This document shows, piece by piece, positions 21,804-35,195 of a stretch of DNA of 64,000 nucleotides (position 1 is its first letter; the number at the start of each line of letters is the position of its first letter). The stretch spans positions 27,187,572-27,251,571 of the forward strand of contig NC_054708.1 of assembly GCF_016097555.1 (NCBI RefSeq). The letters run 5' to 3'. A program made the translations under genes and the position numbers. The notes under the pieces were generated by a model. That model did not search any database. It was not told the origin of the DNA and saw only the letters and a program-made list of their open reading frames with translations. This DNA comes from Gigantopelta aegis (Eukaryota; Mollusca; Gastropoda; Neomphalida; Peltospiridae).

Positions 21804-22204
21804 TGTTCCTTTATAAGTTAATACATTCCTCCATGAATTAACGGAGCATCCTAGTTTGAAAGGTCTAGTCCGCTACATGCTGTACACATACACGCCCGTA
21901 GGAACGGTATTTGGAGTGGTGGGGGGGGGGGGGGGGGGCATAACCACTAGGTGAGGAGGCCAAAGTATCCAGTGGAGAGATGGGGCACAAACCACATTTG
22001 TATCTTTATTTATACAGAATAGGACAAAAAAAATTAAACGTACATTTTCGTCTTCGAGTGCGCGGCACAGCCCCTTCCTTCCCCGATCCCTACGGGCCTG
22101 ACATGCACATAATATATACAAATTCACATACAAGACAGGTCTGTGTGTGCGTGCGTGCGCGTGCGTGCGTGCGCGTGCGTGCGTGCGCGTGCGTGCATAA
22201 ACGT

Positions 22205-22450
22205 ACGAGACGGGGGTGGGGGTGGGGGATGTTGCGGCAAATCCTCAAATTCAGAGAAAACGATAGAAATATTTGGGCAAAATGTGTTAACCTGACGGCC
22301 TTTTACTATGTATTTCCATCATTCTACCGGCAAAATTAGTGGTAATCCATGTAAAAATGCGTAGTGATTCGTTTGCAAACATATATAGCTGTTTGGCATT
22401 TTCGTTTAATTTGGGCAAAAACCATGCAGCCTACCCCTTTACAAAATTTT
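22205..22450 (+). mobile_element. Poly-G-ended dispersed repeat (family H)
   Basis: Shares CATGTAAAA(G/A)TGCGTAGTG and TTCCATCATTCTACC with 1275-1565 and, inverted, with 61190-61490. Function unknown; ends lie at G-runs. Confidence 0.65.
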
Positions 22451-22469
22451 AAAAAATGGAAGCGCGTAC

Positions 22470-22472
22470 GCC

Positions 22473-22503
<31 letters not shown>

Positions 22504-22675
22504 CTGTGTGAGTGTGTCTGTGTGTGTGTGTGTGTGTGGGTGCGTGTGTGTGTGTGGGTGCGTGCGTGTCTGTGTGTATGTGTCCGTGTGTGTGTGTATG
22601 TGTGGGTGCGTGCGTGCGTGCGTGCGTGCGTGCGTGTCTGTGTGGGTGCATGTGTGTGTGTGTGTGTGTCCGTTC
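22470..22675. repeat. (GT)n / (GTGC)n microsatellite
   Basis: Imperfect GT and GTGC runs; responsible for Cys/Val ORFs with no coding meaning. Confidence 0.95.
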
Positions 22676-22769
22676 AGTGACGGATCCAGCGTAAAACCGA
22701 GCAGGGATCACACCGAGGAGGTGGTAGTAATTTTACAATTGTTGTTATATTGTCACAATTGACAGTGGC

Positions 22770-23338
22770 GGAAGGAAGGAAATGGTTTATTTAACGACGC
22801 ACTCAACACATTTTATTTACGGTTATATGGCGTCAGACATATGGTTAAGGGCCTGTGACGGTACATGCTCTTAATTTTGTTTTCGCCTGTGGCGATATTA
22901 ATTGTTTTAGAGGGCCGTGTGCTTTTCTAATACACACCCAGCCCAGATGCGGAGCCCAGGTGGCCAGTAGTTACGTAATACCTCCGCGAGTGCGGTTTTT
23001 ACAACCGTGAATTTGGCGACTAGGCGTCATTAAGTCTGACCATCTGAGGAAAAAAATACCGCTTGGTCGCTGTGGAAAATCCACATGATACGTGATACGT
23101 GAGGTGCCGCGATGTACCCCCAGGCGATATTCGGAATTTTATGATAAATAGCTAGGGTTTTAGAGATATCGGGGAGAAACATAAGGAAGGCTCCAGGGGA
23201 TCGCTGTCCGTCCGGACTGGTAATTATATATTTTCTGCTCTGTGTATAACCTTGATGTGATTGATGTGACTTTAAATATTTTAATACTGTATTATACCAA
23301 TATTATTATTGGTAATTGATAATATGATTATTATTATA

Positions 23339-23422
<84 letters not shown>

Positions 23423-24246
23423 TTATCCAGTCATCCTAGAGGACCTAGGTAAACTGTAGGTTATTGTCTTTATTGTGATAGGTACCAGTATTAAGTCTGT
23501 ATTACAAGGTTATTGAATGAGTAGTTAGGGTTAATTAAAAATTAACCAGTTAGGAATAGAGTTGTAATTCCTTTATTAATTAAGTTCCCCTGGAAGCGTT
23601 TCTCAATTATCACACGTTACTGAACGAGTAGTAAGGGTTAATTAAAAATTAACCAGTTAGGAATAGAGTTGTAATTCCTTTATTAATTAAGTTCTCCTGG
23701 AAGCGTTTCTCAATTATCACACGTGTGGGTGTTGTGTCATGGTGAAGTGATTAGCATATTGTGTAAACTAGACACCTAGAGATTAACTAACTAAGTGATC
23801 AGTTCTGGGTTATTATTATTTGTTGTTGTTAATTAACTACTGCGGCTGTACATTTGTCAGCGTAGGTTAATACAGATTCCAAAGTGTATTGTGTTTTGTT
23901 GTGTTTTCTAGTGAACTAAACGTGCTATATTATATATACTTTATATAAGATCTTATCTCTGATCATACCTAGACGAGCCAGCGGGTATAACTGCCTGTTA
24001 CAGAGAGATCTAATAGATATACAGTTAGGAGAGATATTTGGGACATTTTACTCTTTTTGACTAGCAGCAAGGGATCTTTTATATGCACCATCCCACAGAC
24101 AGCATAGTACATACCACGGCCTTTGTTACACCAGTTGTGGTGCACTGACTGGAACGAGAAATAGCCCAATGGGCCCACCGACGGGTATCGATCCTATATC
24201 GATCGCGCATCAGGCGAGCGCTGTACCACTGAGCTACGTCCCGCCC
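22770..24246 (-). mobile_element. Family A SINE split by a 1.2-kb insertion
   Basis: 3' half at 22770-22853, 5' half at 24046-24246, both minus. About 50 bp of the SINE is missing at the junction. Confidence 0.75.
22854..24045. mobile_element. Candidate solo LTR (about 1190 bp)
   Basis: The insertion begins TGTGACGG and ends GGGACA, the TGT...ACA form of many Gypsy-type LTRs. It has an internal 107-bp direct duplication (23512-23725) and a long TA tract (23340-23418). There is no clean target duplication (GGGCC against TTTTA), which weakens the call. Confidence 0.4.
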
Positions 24247-24603
24247 CTCAACCAGAGCGAGTTTATCGACTCAATGGGTAGACATACGGCCACTACACCG
24301 ACTTCTCTCTCATTAACCACTAACAAACTAACTACTAACCCACTGTCACTGTCCTGGATAGACAGCCCACATAGCTGAGGTTTGTGCCAACGACTGTGTG
24401 CTAAAACCAATAAGTGATTATAAACACGGAAATAACTATGAAAAAAAAAAAAATGCCAATGCACCTCTACCTTCTACTTCATCGGTACTGATAAACAAAC
24501 AAACAAACAAACAATCAAACAATCAAACTATTACCTCTATTAATATAAATATTGCAATAAAACAACACAGCAAGTGTGTTGTCATTAGGTAGTATTAGAT
24601 CCA

Positions 24604-24672
24604 TGCACAATCTGATTAAAATTAGCTCTATTGGGCCCACATGTAATAGTGGAGCTAATTTTAATTAGATTG
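24604..24672. repeat. Small hairpin element, copy 1
   Basis: CTGATTAAAATTAGCTCTA and its complement around a short loop; a second copy is at 36321-36386. Confidence 0.7.
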
Positions 24673-25097
24673 ATCCATGCACAGATATTTTACACGTATA
24701 CACATTTAACATAAACATATATAATACCGAGTTTAGAATAATGTACAGCATTTGTTTTAGTGCAATATATGTAGCTACTGTGCCTACACGAATAAAACAC
24801 ATATAGGGGTCACAGCAGGCTTGTGACCCTGACCTTTGTTTGAGGGAGGGGTGACGGGACACCCTGTGAACCCCCTTGGATCCGCGCCTGGTGTGTGTGA
24901 TTATATATTATAATAACATCAAGTGATTAAAAGGTTTTATAAGTTAAACAGCGGGAAAATATACAATGCAGAATAGTTAAATTAATTTTGCACCTTAGGC
25001 TATGTATTGATGGTACAATTTTTATTTCATGATACATATGTCACTTTTAAAATGGCAAGTAATGTACAACGTGATATAATACCACTGAAAACCTACG

Positions 25098-25195
25098 CAA
25101 CATTTACTTTATACATGTACTAATAAATCGAAGGTCGATTGGTTCAACATTTACTTTATACATGTACTAATAAATCGAAGGTCGATTGGTTCACC
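25098..25195. repeat. Tandem duplication of about 49 bp
   Basis: Two almost identical units containing TTACTTTATACATGTACTAA and AATCGAAGGTCGATTGGTT, upstream of the laminin-like gene. Confidence 0.9.
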
Positions 25196-25401
25196 ATTTT
25201 CTTTTCCTACTGTCCATAATATTTCGTTACAGGATGAAATACACTTGTTTATTTCTTGGTGTTATGGTGTGACAATAGACCATCGATTGTAGTTAGTATA
25301 TAATAATATTATGGTAGATGTTGACTATACAGCTGCGAAGGAAGGTGCAAAAAGGTTGGAGGCACAAACACACACATACACACACGCACAAACGTATATA
25401 G

Positions 25402-25432
<31 letters not shown>

Positions 25433-26035
25433 TGTGTGTACTTGCAAACCCCTCACCCCACCCCCCGTTTCCTACGCCAGTTCCATTTGATCAAACTGGA
25501 ATAGCATTTTTCATCATTACATGTTACATCGCGCGCCATTTTAAAAGTAAGTCATGCAACTTGTAAACCACATGTGGGCGAGCGCTATGTACCAAGTGAG
25601 CTCAGTCTCGCCCCTAATATTTGTCACTGCAAACTGTATGATAAACATTTTAGTGCAATTTATTGTTGGTGCAAATCGATATTGAGTTCTATGAAAAGGG
25701 GGTTACACGTCAATCATTTTTATATTGGTTTCCTACGAACCAATCGCAGTGCGAATATTCTCATATTTTACCTATACGACGCTGTCATATACAGGTGTTA
25801 CAGGAGAAATTATCCGAAATAAGCCTATCCTAATATTTGTACTTCGAGTAGAATAATTATAACTGGAGAACTGGATTATTATGTTTGAAAATGACTCAGT
25901 ACATACTTTTACATTTTCTGGTTAAAAAGAGAATTTACTTCATCATTGACACAATTAACCGCTGAGCTAGGAAGAAAAGAAAAAGTTATATATATACTTC
26001 ATCTTATACTGATGGAACTTACGTGACATAAGGAT

Positions 26036-26332
26036 ATGACAATCAAAATAGAATTTCCATTGCTTCTTGGTGACAAAGATGTAGTTAGAGTAAGGAGATG
26101 GAGTTTCGTTAGAAGCACAAGATGGATGTTGGTTAGTTGTGTTGTTTTGTTGGTGCTGACGTACGGATGTGAAGCGCAGTACCAAATATGCGAGGAGGTG
26201 GGTGGGTCATACTCGGCCTGCACCCCTACCCCCATGACCATCACGAGAACTACCAACGTAACAACCACAGTGGAACCAACTAATAAAACATGTGGATTAT
26301 CGGGTGCCGAATACTACTTCCGTTTAGGAAAG
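26036..26332 (+). CDS. Laminin-like exon 1: signal peptide and start of LN
   Basis: 99 codons, ending in phase 0 at AAG|GTATAT. The first ATG (26036) gives a 30-residue basic leader before a hydrophobic core; an in-frame ATG at 26126 would give a textbook signal peptide ([17 protein letters not shown]). I keep the long start but consider Met31 equally likely. After cleavage the sequence is Thr-rich and reaches [13 protein letters not shown], matching the TCGLxGPExYC start of LN domains. Confidence 0.75.
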
Positions 26333-26364
26333 GTATATAACTTAAGATATAATTATATATATAT

Positions 26365-26454
<90 letters not shown>

Positions 26455-26616
26455 GTGTATATATATATTATTACATACAGAAAGACAAGACACGGAGACA
26501 GGACACGAGGTAAGACAGGACAAGATGATTGGGGTGGTCCCTAGTGGGAAAATATGAAAATGTGCTCCTTTTAGTTTAAAAGTGTTCGTTTTTGGAAATG
26601 ACTATATTACTGTGAC

Positions 26617-26652
<36 letters not shown>

Positions 26653-27150
26653 GTGTATATGTATATGTATATATGTATGTGTATGTGTATGTGTATGTGT
26701 ATGTGTGTATATATGTATATATTAATATATTAACGAATACATTTGTATGTAAAATGCCACCGAAAAAATAGTACTGCTTTAACGTTAGAACAGAGAATCG
26801 ACGTTATTAATAATCTGAGAAAGGCAATTTAAGTGCGCGAAAGATCGCCGATCATTTTGGTGTAGGACGTTTTCAGATTAATTCTATTTTAATAAGGAAA
26901 GCTGATGTTCTGGCCGACTTTGACAATAATGTTTCAGCCGAAAGAAAAAGGCAGAAGACAGCAACAGGCAATGATGCCTTAAACAAGCTAGTGTGGGAAT
27001 GGTTTAAAAATGCGACATCTTTTTTTTTTTATGACAGTTGTGATATTCTTTAATATATGGGTTCTAATTTTGAACTTGTATATAAGGGTCACCTCTCTAT
27101 AACGGCCACTTTTGTCAGGTCCATTGGGTGGCCGTTATATACAGGTTTGA

Positions 27151-27246
<96 letters not shown>

Positions 27247-30200
27247 GGGTGCGTACCTGTTGTGTGCATATAGTCACAACAGGCACACTAAAATACAAAT
27301 CTGAAGGGGAAAAAAACTCTGAATATAATTTTCTGTCTTTCTACGAATTTCGGTGAGTTGATCACCCAGACTGTGACACGTCATTAAATCTACATACACA
27401 TAATACCTATATGTGCACACATTTGAACTCACTGTACGACATCTGCGTTCGGCACGGCACGATAATATCATTGTTGTACATCGCGATAGACATTCATCGT
27501 TTAAATCAATCGGCGTCTCAATATCTGGTACAGGACAGGACATAAAACCGAAACAGCTGTTTCCAAGAACAACGCCCAGTTAAATATACAGCAGGCCAAC
27601 AAACATGCAACTCATTCTAAACCATTGATTATTCCTTTCATCAAATAATTATTTCAAGTTTATGTGCGAAATATTGCGCAGCGTTAAATGAAGCCTGTTG
27701 ACGTCCGGTCATTTCTAAATGATTAATTTATTTTGAGACAATTTATTATCAAGCATGACACGTATATAGCGTTAGTAATATATGCTATATAATAGGCTAC
27801 TATATTCTATACGGTTTGTAGTAGAACGATGGATAACTAATATAAACTAGTACGTATAAAGAAACATGAATAAAACATGTTTATTCTTTTGACAGTCATC
27901 AACAAATTTCCATCAGCCATATATATACGATTACAAAACAATGTCAAATCAATAAACGATGAGGTACATTGATATACATGTATTTTCTATGCAAATATAT
28001 GTTCATTAAAGGCATACTGTCACGGATTTAAGGAAAATGGATAATATATGAAAATCACATTAATTGTTGGAAACTAAATCTAGCTATCGCATCACCTTAA
28101 CTGAACCATGATGGAGTGAAACCCATGTCAACCCTCTCTGCAATTTTAGTTTTTGAATTATGGACCATTGCCATAATTCAATTATTTTTACAAAATATCA
28201 TTAATAAATGGAGTATGGTGGTTATGAAGATGGTTGAATAAAGTACATTTAGGGACAAATCAAATTAGTTTTGTTCACACAATACTTTGTTAGACCACTA
28301 AATAGGTCAGTGGTCTGTGACAATATGCCTTTAATGATTATGATTAGTTTGATGATAGCTGAATATTGGTGTTTACGTCATATAACGTATCCAGGGTTCA
28401 ACAAATCCACTAGCCTCCAATGCTGGCTAGTGATTGTTCGGTCTGGTCTAGTAAAAATTATCAACCGCATTACTATAATATTAACACAAGAGTAAATTTT
28501 CTTATGAATGTAAGTGAAGGACAGAAGTCACAAGTTGGTGATGTAGTTTCTATTTCACTTTGCAACATGAAACATGATTTACAAGTTAACCACATGGTGA
28601 TACAGATGTATATATACGTCTAAGCTCTTAGGTGAACGATAGAGTTGACATTGTAGTGAGGTCTGTTAGCAATCTTTTGGGTACAGGCTGGACAAAAGTG
28701 ATAATTTTTGTTTTTACCAAAGACTCAAATCAGTGTGTAGATCAAACAAATGTTCAAGAACCAAAAATCTGACCAATGGGTGGCTGTGGTGACGTCATAA
28801 TTCAAAATGGTCTCCAATAGAAATTGCTTCACAAATGTTTAGCATTTTATTATTCCTATAAAGATATTTTAGCACTTGATATAGTGTCTGTCCTTATGAC
28901 AAAGTAAAAGTATATAGTACATTTAATATGAATGGTCTTTGTGACGAGTGGGCTTGTCATACTTATCTATGTGTCACTAGTTTTCAAAAATGGTATTATC
29001 CATTCAATATTTTCATAATTTATGTTCACATTCTAGGTATTCTTTAATTATATATTTAAATGCAATCTACAGTATATGGCTATTGGAAGTGTGGATAATA
29101 TCCTTACATTACTATTGTTTCTGTCATACAAATAAAACTATTATTCAATATATGAATTATGTATTTTGAGGATTCCCTAGCAGGTTGTAATTATTTTATA
29201 AATATTTAGACTTTTATATTATTAATCAACTTCATTATACAATGTATGCAACTTATATGTTTTTAAAAAAATCAAAATAATTCTGGCCTTCTACCATTGG
29301 TTCTTAAGACGATAAACACGGTAGAGACGAAACATGATTTTGTGAAGAATGTTACAGACTATTTGAATTTTAGCGGATTTCTGTTTTGGCATGCAATTAC
29401 GCTCTCTTTGCCATATTCCAGAGTGCACTGTGGAAGGGACTATTGACCCACAGTGAAGACAAATTTACCGTTATGTTGTTGGTCTTCGTCTGAAAAAGCG
29501 GCCATGGAATACCTACAGTAATATCTTGAGAGGGTTCATATTAAACTGAAGTTCTCTCAGAAACAGTTGGAATCACGAACTAATTTTAGTCATATATGAT
29601 GGGCATGTCTGGTCCATGTTATATGTAACATGAACCAAACATACCCACCAAGTGACCATTTTGTGCCAGAAATGTGCATGCGTCTTCTAAAAGTAAAGAT
29701 TCGTATGGCTGGAAGATGGAAATAAAGTCTTTCAATAGTGCTTCAGTACTGGGATATAGTGCTACACAGTGTGACCTCAAACCGTATCCTCAATGTTTTG
29801 GACAAATCTGATATTTCACCGTATAACACCTTGTCTAATGCCCAAAGGACTTTTTCCTTTGCATTTGATCACCACAATTACTGTAGGTGGTTGCCTGCTC
29901 ATCTAAGAGTCACTGCCGTGTATTATGAATTGTATAAAGCAAAGAGTTCCACAAGGGCCGAGTTATAGAGGAAGCATTCCACCATTTTACTCGAATGGCA
30001 AATAAGAAAATTCATGACCCTCGTCACCCACCTACGAAAATAAAGAGGAAAAGTGGAATAATAAGTTAACTGAAACTCCATCGCAAATAGTGGATAACTT
30101 TTGCATGGATTTCTAACCAGATGCACACCAGGAGATAAGCTAAAAGCATCACTAGAAAGGTATTTCATTCCAGGTCTTCCAGCAATATATTTCTATATTT

Positions 30201-33200
30201 CAACCGAGCAGTTAGCAAGTACTGTTTTGATGGTATTAAATACACAAAATTGCATTGATGATTCAGAATTAAAAGAATATATATGATAACAAAGTTGATT
30301 AAGTCTACACAATGAAAATATATAGTTCGTTCTGTATTCTTATATCATGCAATTAAAATATACCCACTTTTACCAGATGTTAACAACCTACACACGGAAA
30401 ACACAATGTTTTGACTGGGTATGAACATCCTCAGAACTTTAATGATTGAGCACTCATTCAGATACTACATGGCAACAGTTTCAACATTAAAATAGTGTGC
30501 TGTTAACAAGATGCTTCTACCATTTCTATCACATAAATTCAAGAGAATGGTATATAGAATCGGTCAGATTGTGGACTGCTATTTGCATTGGAGTATATCA
30601 CAACGTCGTTCCACATACATGTATTAAGATGCTAACCATGTCACATTATGCAATTACTTTCTTCGTGATTAGTTAGATAAATAAGAGATATTTGTTTTCT
30701 AAGATATTAGCTAAGAAAGACATTCCTGAAAAGAGGTCTACATAACATCAGGGACACTTTTTTACACTCATTTGATGATAAAACAGGAAGATGCCCATTA
30801 TGACTGTAGATTGATATAATATTGATTATACTGCTGTATTCCATGACATTTAACCCCAGTATAGTGAATTTGACACGCGGGTAGCATTTGACAAGGAAAT
30901 GGTTTCACTAGGTACAGCATAAACAGATAGTGTCATATTCATTGGGTTTCAAGTGGGGTTTGTTTGGGGTTTGTTTGGGGGTTTTTGGGTTGTTGTTTTT
31001 TACATCTTTTGTGATAAATAAATACCAATTAATCGACTTCACACACCATTTTTGCACAATTCACTCAAGTACATCAAAATTGTAATGTGAGCCACTCGGC
31101 GTAAACAGTTGTTTTCTAAATAATTCTTAGTGCAAATTGAAAGTAAACTGAATCAGAAATACCCACATGATGTGTCCATTAAAACATCACCAATTTCTTT
31201 CCTGTCAAAGAATTGTGACTCGATTTGTGTGCAAAACATATACACAAGTCACGTCACGTCACGTCCTATACACATTTTTCATCTAACTTTGTTTCTGCTA
31301 GTATATTAAATGGTTTCATTGTAATTCTTATGAGCATGTAGCTCACCATCTAATAATTACATTACAAACACAAATTAGTAAATATTGTTAATTAAAAACT
31401 ACCAGAATGCTACATGGATAGCGCTATTTTTAATACAGGCAGCTATTTTTAGAAAATGACGTCATATTTGCTTCCTATAGGTTGAAAATCTGGTTCTTGA
31501 GAATGTTTGTAATCTACACACCAGTGTGGGGCTCTGGTGAAAAAAATGGCACTTTTGTCCAGCCAGTCCCCAAACAGCCCCAATTTCATGTTAACAGACC
31601 TGACTACTGCGACTAAGAACTCCTCTAGGGAAAGAACAACATAGCTGTCCTCCTTGCGTCCCCGTCCCCTTTCTCTCTGGGTCTGTTTTTCTGTTTTTCT
31701 CATGGTCTATTTTATAGGATCTGACTCAAATTGTTACGTCTTAATGTGCTTTGGGAATTTATTTCTCGTCAATAGTGTTGCTCAGGGCAACATAATCAGG
31801 CTAAGACCTCTTTTGTGAAGTGTGACGTTAGTCGGCACATAACCATTATTTTGTCACATGATAAATTGTAATCGCTAACTGCTGCATACTAATGAATAGG
31901 TAAAAGAAAAAAACCCACCAAAAAAACCCCACAACAACAAAAAACCCACACACACACACACACACACATACACACACACACACAAATAAAAAATAAAATA
32001 AATAAATAGGTATGGTTGTTGGCAGAGTGGGCAACAATAAACAAATCCGTAGTGTTCTTGATGCTGTAATTTAGTTTCACAATAATTGGTCTGATTGCTC
32101 GTCCCTAAATAACTAGTCTAAGTTATTGCATAACTGGCAGGTGACACCATAACAATAAATTGAATCGTATATGCACAACTAAAATATAAATTACTTTTGA
32201 ATATAGTTGTAAATGTTCCACTATGACACTATATAGGGCACTAGCCCTGGCGTCTATACCGACTAGTGACTTTCTCAAATATTTGTCACACACTGGGTCC
32301 AACTTGCTACATTGCAAGACATCCTTACGTTACTGTTTTCAAGTACTGTTTTATAAAAAGATATTATTATACGAGCTTGTGTGTCGTACTGATTTTACGA
32401 AACGAGTGTCCGGATTTTTGTATTGCCCGAGCGAGAGCGAGTGTGATACATGAATCCTGGCACGAGTTTCGTACAATCAGTATGACTCACACGCGAGTGT
32501 AATAATTTCTCTATTATCCATATTATTATTGTTGTTTTCTTTACGAACAAATCAAACAAAACAAATCAAAATGCAGTTTGTAATACGCACCTGAAAGCAC
32601 GTACGAAATTTGTACGACACCGCTATATCTTCACCAGGAGGGTAATAATTGTATATACTAATCTTTATAACTTATTGATTCCTTCCTCACAGCCTATAAC
32701 AATCTCAAAAGTTCACGTTGGCAAACAAGGGGCGTTCAGAAGGGGCATGTTAGGTTATTTCTAGTGTTGGGTACCGAGAATATAAGTTCTATACATTTAG
32801 CATCCCGTCTGGACGATGAGGCGCCGTTTGTCACTTTCTGATTTGCCGTACTGATTTATAAATGGTTAACTTTTCAGCAATATATACATACCATGGCTAA
32901 AAAAAGAGTTTGTTTTATTTAACGACGCCACTAGAGCACATTGATTTTTTATCTTATCATCGGCTATTGGACATCAAACATATGGTCATTCTGACACTGT
33001 TTTTTTTTTTTAGAGGAAACCCGCTGTCGCCACATAGGCTACTCTTTTACGACAGGCAGCAAGGGATCTTTTATTTGCGCTTCCCACAGGCAGGATAGCA
33101 CAAACCATGGAATTTGTTGAACCAGTTATGGATCACTGGTCGGTGCAAGTGGTTTACACCTACCCATTGAGCCTTGCGGAACACTCACTCAGGGTTTGGA

Positions 33201-35106
33201 GTCGGTATCTGGATTAAAAATCCCATGCCTCGACTGGGATCCGAACCCAGTACCTACCAGCCTGTAGACCGATGGCCTAACCACGACGCCACCGAGGCCG
33301 GTCACCATGGCTAAATACACTACAAATTTGAATCTAATATTGCTAAAATTAAATCCTATATCAGTGAAAAAGAAGAAGAAAAGGAAACATTTACAAATAT
33401 ATATGTATATATATGGGGTGGTGAGTCTGGTGGTGAGTGGGGGTTGTGGGCAAGAAAAACAAATCCGGTATAAATTATAAAAAAAATGTTTTTTTAATCC
33501 TCTTCTTAACCATTCGAGGAGTTTTAGGTATGTGCAGAATGCACTGTGTTGCTGCGTGTTCTTGTCAGATATGTTAACTAAAAAAAATGTGTTTGTATTA
33601 TTCTCCTGTTAAATATACTGATTAGGGTTTTTTTCTAGTTCCAACCAGTGCACTACAACTGGTCAAAGGCCGTGGTATTTGCTTTCCTGTCTGTGGGAAA
33701 GTGCATATAAAAGATCCCTTGCTACTAATGGGGAAAATGTAGCGGGTTTCCTCTCTAAGAGTTACCAAATGTTTGACATCCACTAACCAATAATTAATTA
33801 ATCAATGTGCTCTAACGGTTTTTTTCTTGTTACATATTGTAACGTGTCTGAATATTGTTAAATAAAAACATACACTAATCATTTGGTGAGATATGAACAC
33901 TAGTCTGAGTATTGTTAAATAAAAACATACACTAATCATTTGGCGAGATATGAACACTAGTCCGGTATGGGCGTAGCCCAGTGGTAAAGTGCACGCATGA
34001 TGCGCAGTTGGTCTAGGATCGATCTCTGTCGGTGGGCCCATTGGGCTATTTCTCGTTCCATCTAATGCACCGCGACTGGTATATCAAAGGCCGTGGTATG
34101 TGCTAGCCTGTCTGTGGGATGGTGCATATAAAAGATCCCTTGCTACTAATGGAAAAATGTAGCGGGTTTCCTCTCTTTGACTGTAAAATGATAATATTAT
34201 GTTGGACATCCAATAGCCGATGATTAATACATCAATGTGCTCTAGTGGTGTCGTTAAACAAAATAAACTTAGTCTGGTATATTCGAATATTCGCTCGTTA
34301 ATTTGCTATTCGCTCGCTAACAGTTTGCTATAACTATGTTGTATTTGACCATTTGCGGACGCTAATGCTGTACTGGTTTTACAGTCGCAAATATCCGTTT
34401 TACCGTCTCCGCTCTTCGCAGTCGGTAACTCATTTTGCGACAGTAAATGGTGAAACACCACATAGTTATTCTCTAAATACTAGACGAAAAATCAAAATGT
34501 ATAGCTGGAAGCTGGACGTATAGCTTCAAAGTCGTCCAACTTACGGTTTTGTCCGATTGGCGATCACTTTACTGTGTCTCACACACACGCACGCACATGC
34601 AGACTAATGTTTGGCTCAGACTACCAACTGCCACTACAAAGTTGGCCAACGTTCTACTCTCACAACTTCTACGACTGTCCAGTTGCTTGTCTGAGCGCTC
34701 TTACAACTCAATTCTCGTCGTATAGCCCATTAGTTGCTTAATTAGAACATCATTTCATAAAATGATGTCAATAGGCTAATATGAAAATACTGAAGGGTAT
34801 AGTTTTAATGACAATACTTTATCATCACTTGACAGTCATGTGAGATTAAATATTAGTTTAAAGTGCAAGAGTACATCTAGTATAATGTTATTTTAAGTGC
34901 ATAACATTATCAACTGATTTAATAAAGGTACGTCTGATACTCTTGTTGACCCCCCCCCCCCCACCATAATTAGAAAAAAATTGTTATTATTTGTTTAGTA
35001 CAAAATGTAATTTTAGAAAGTAAATTGACATATTGAGTTATAATTTGTCTCCTACAAATGATTATTAAATATTCGCTAATTTTTTTAACGTCATACACCC
35101 TTATTG

Positions 35107-35195
<89 letters not shown>

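Noticed and set aside
22364..22762. Cys/Val-rich ORFs
   Set aside because: Translation of (GT)n/(GTGC)n microsatellite.
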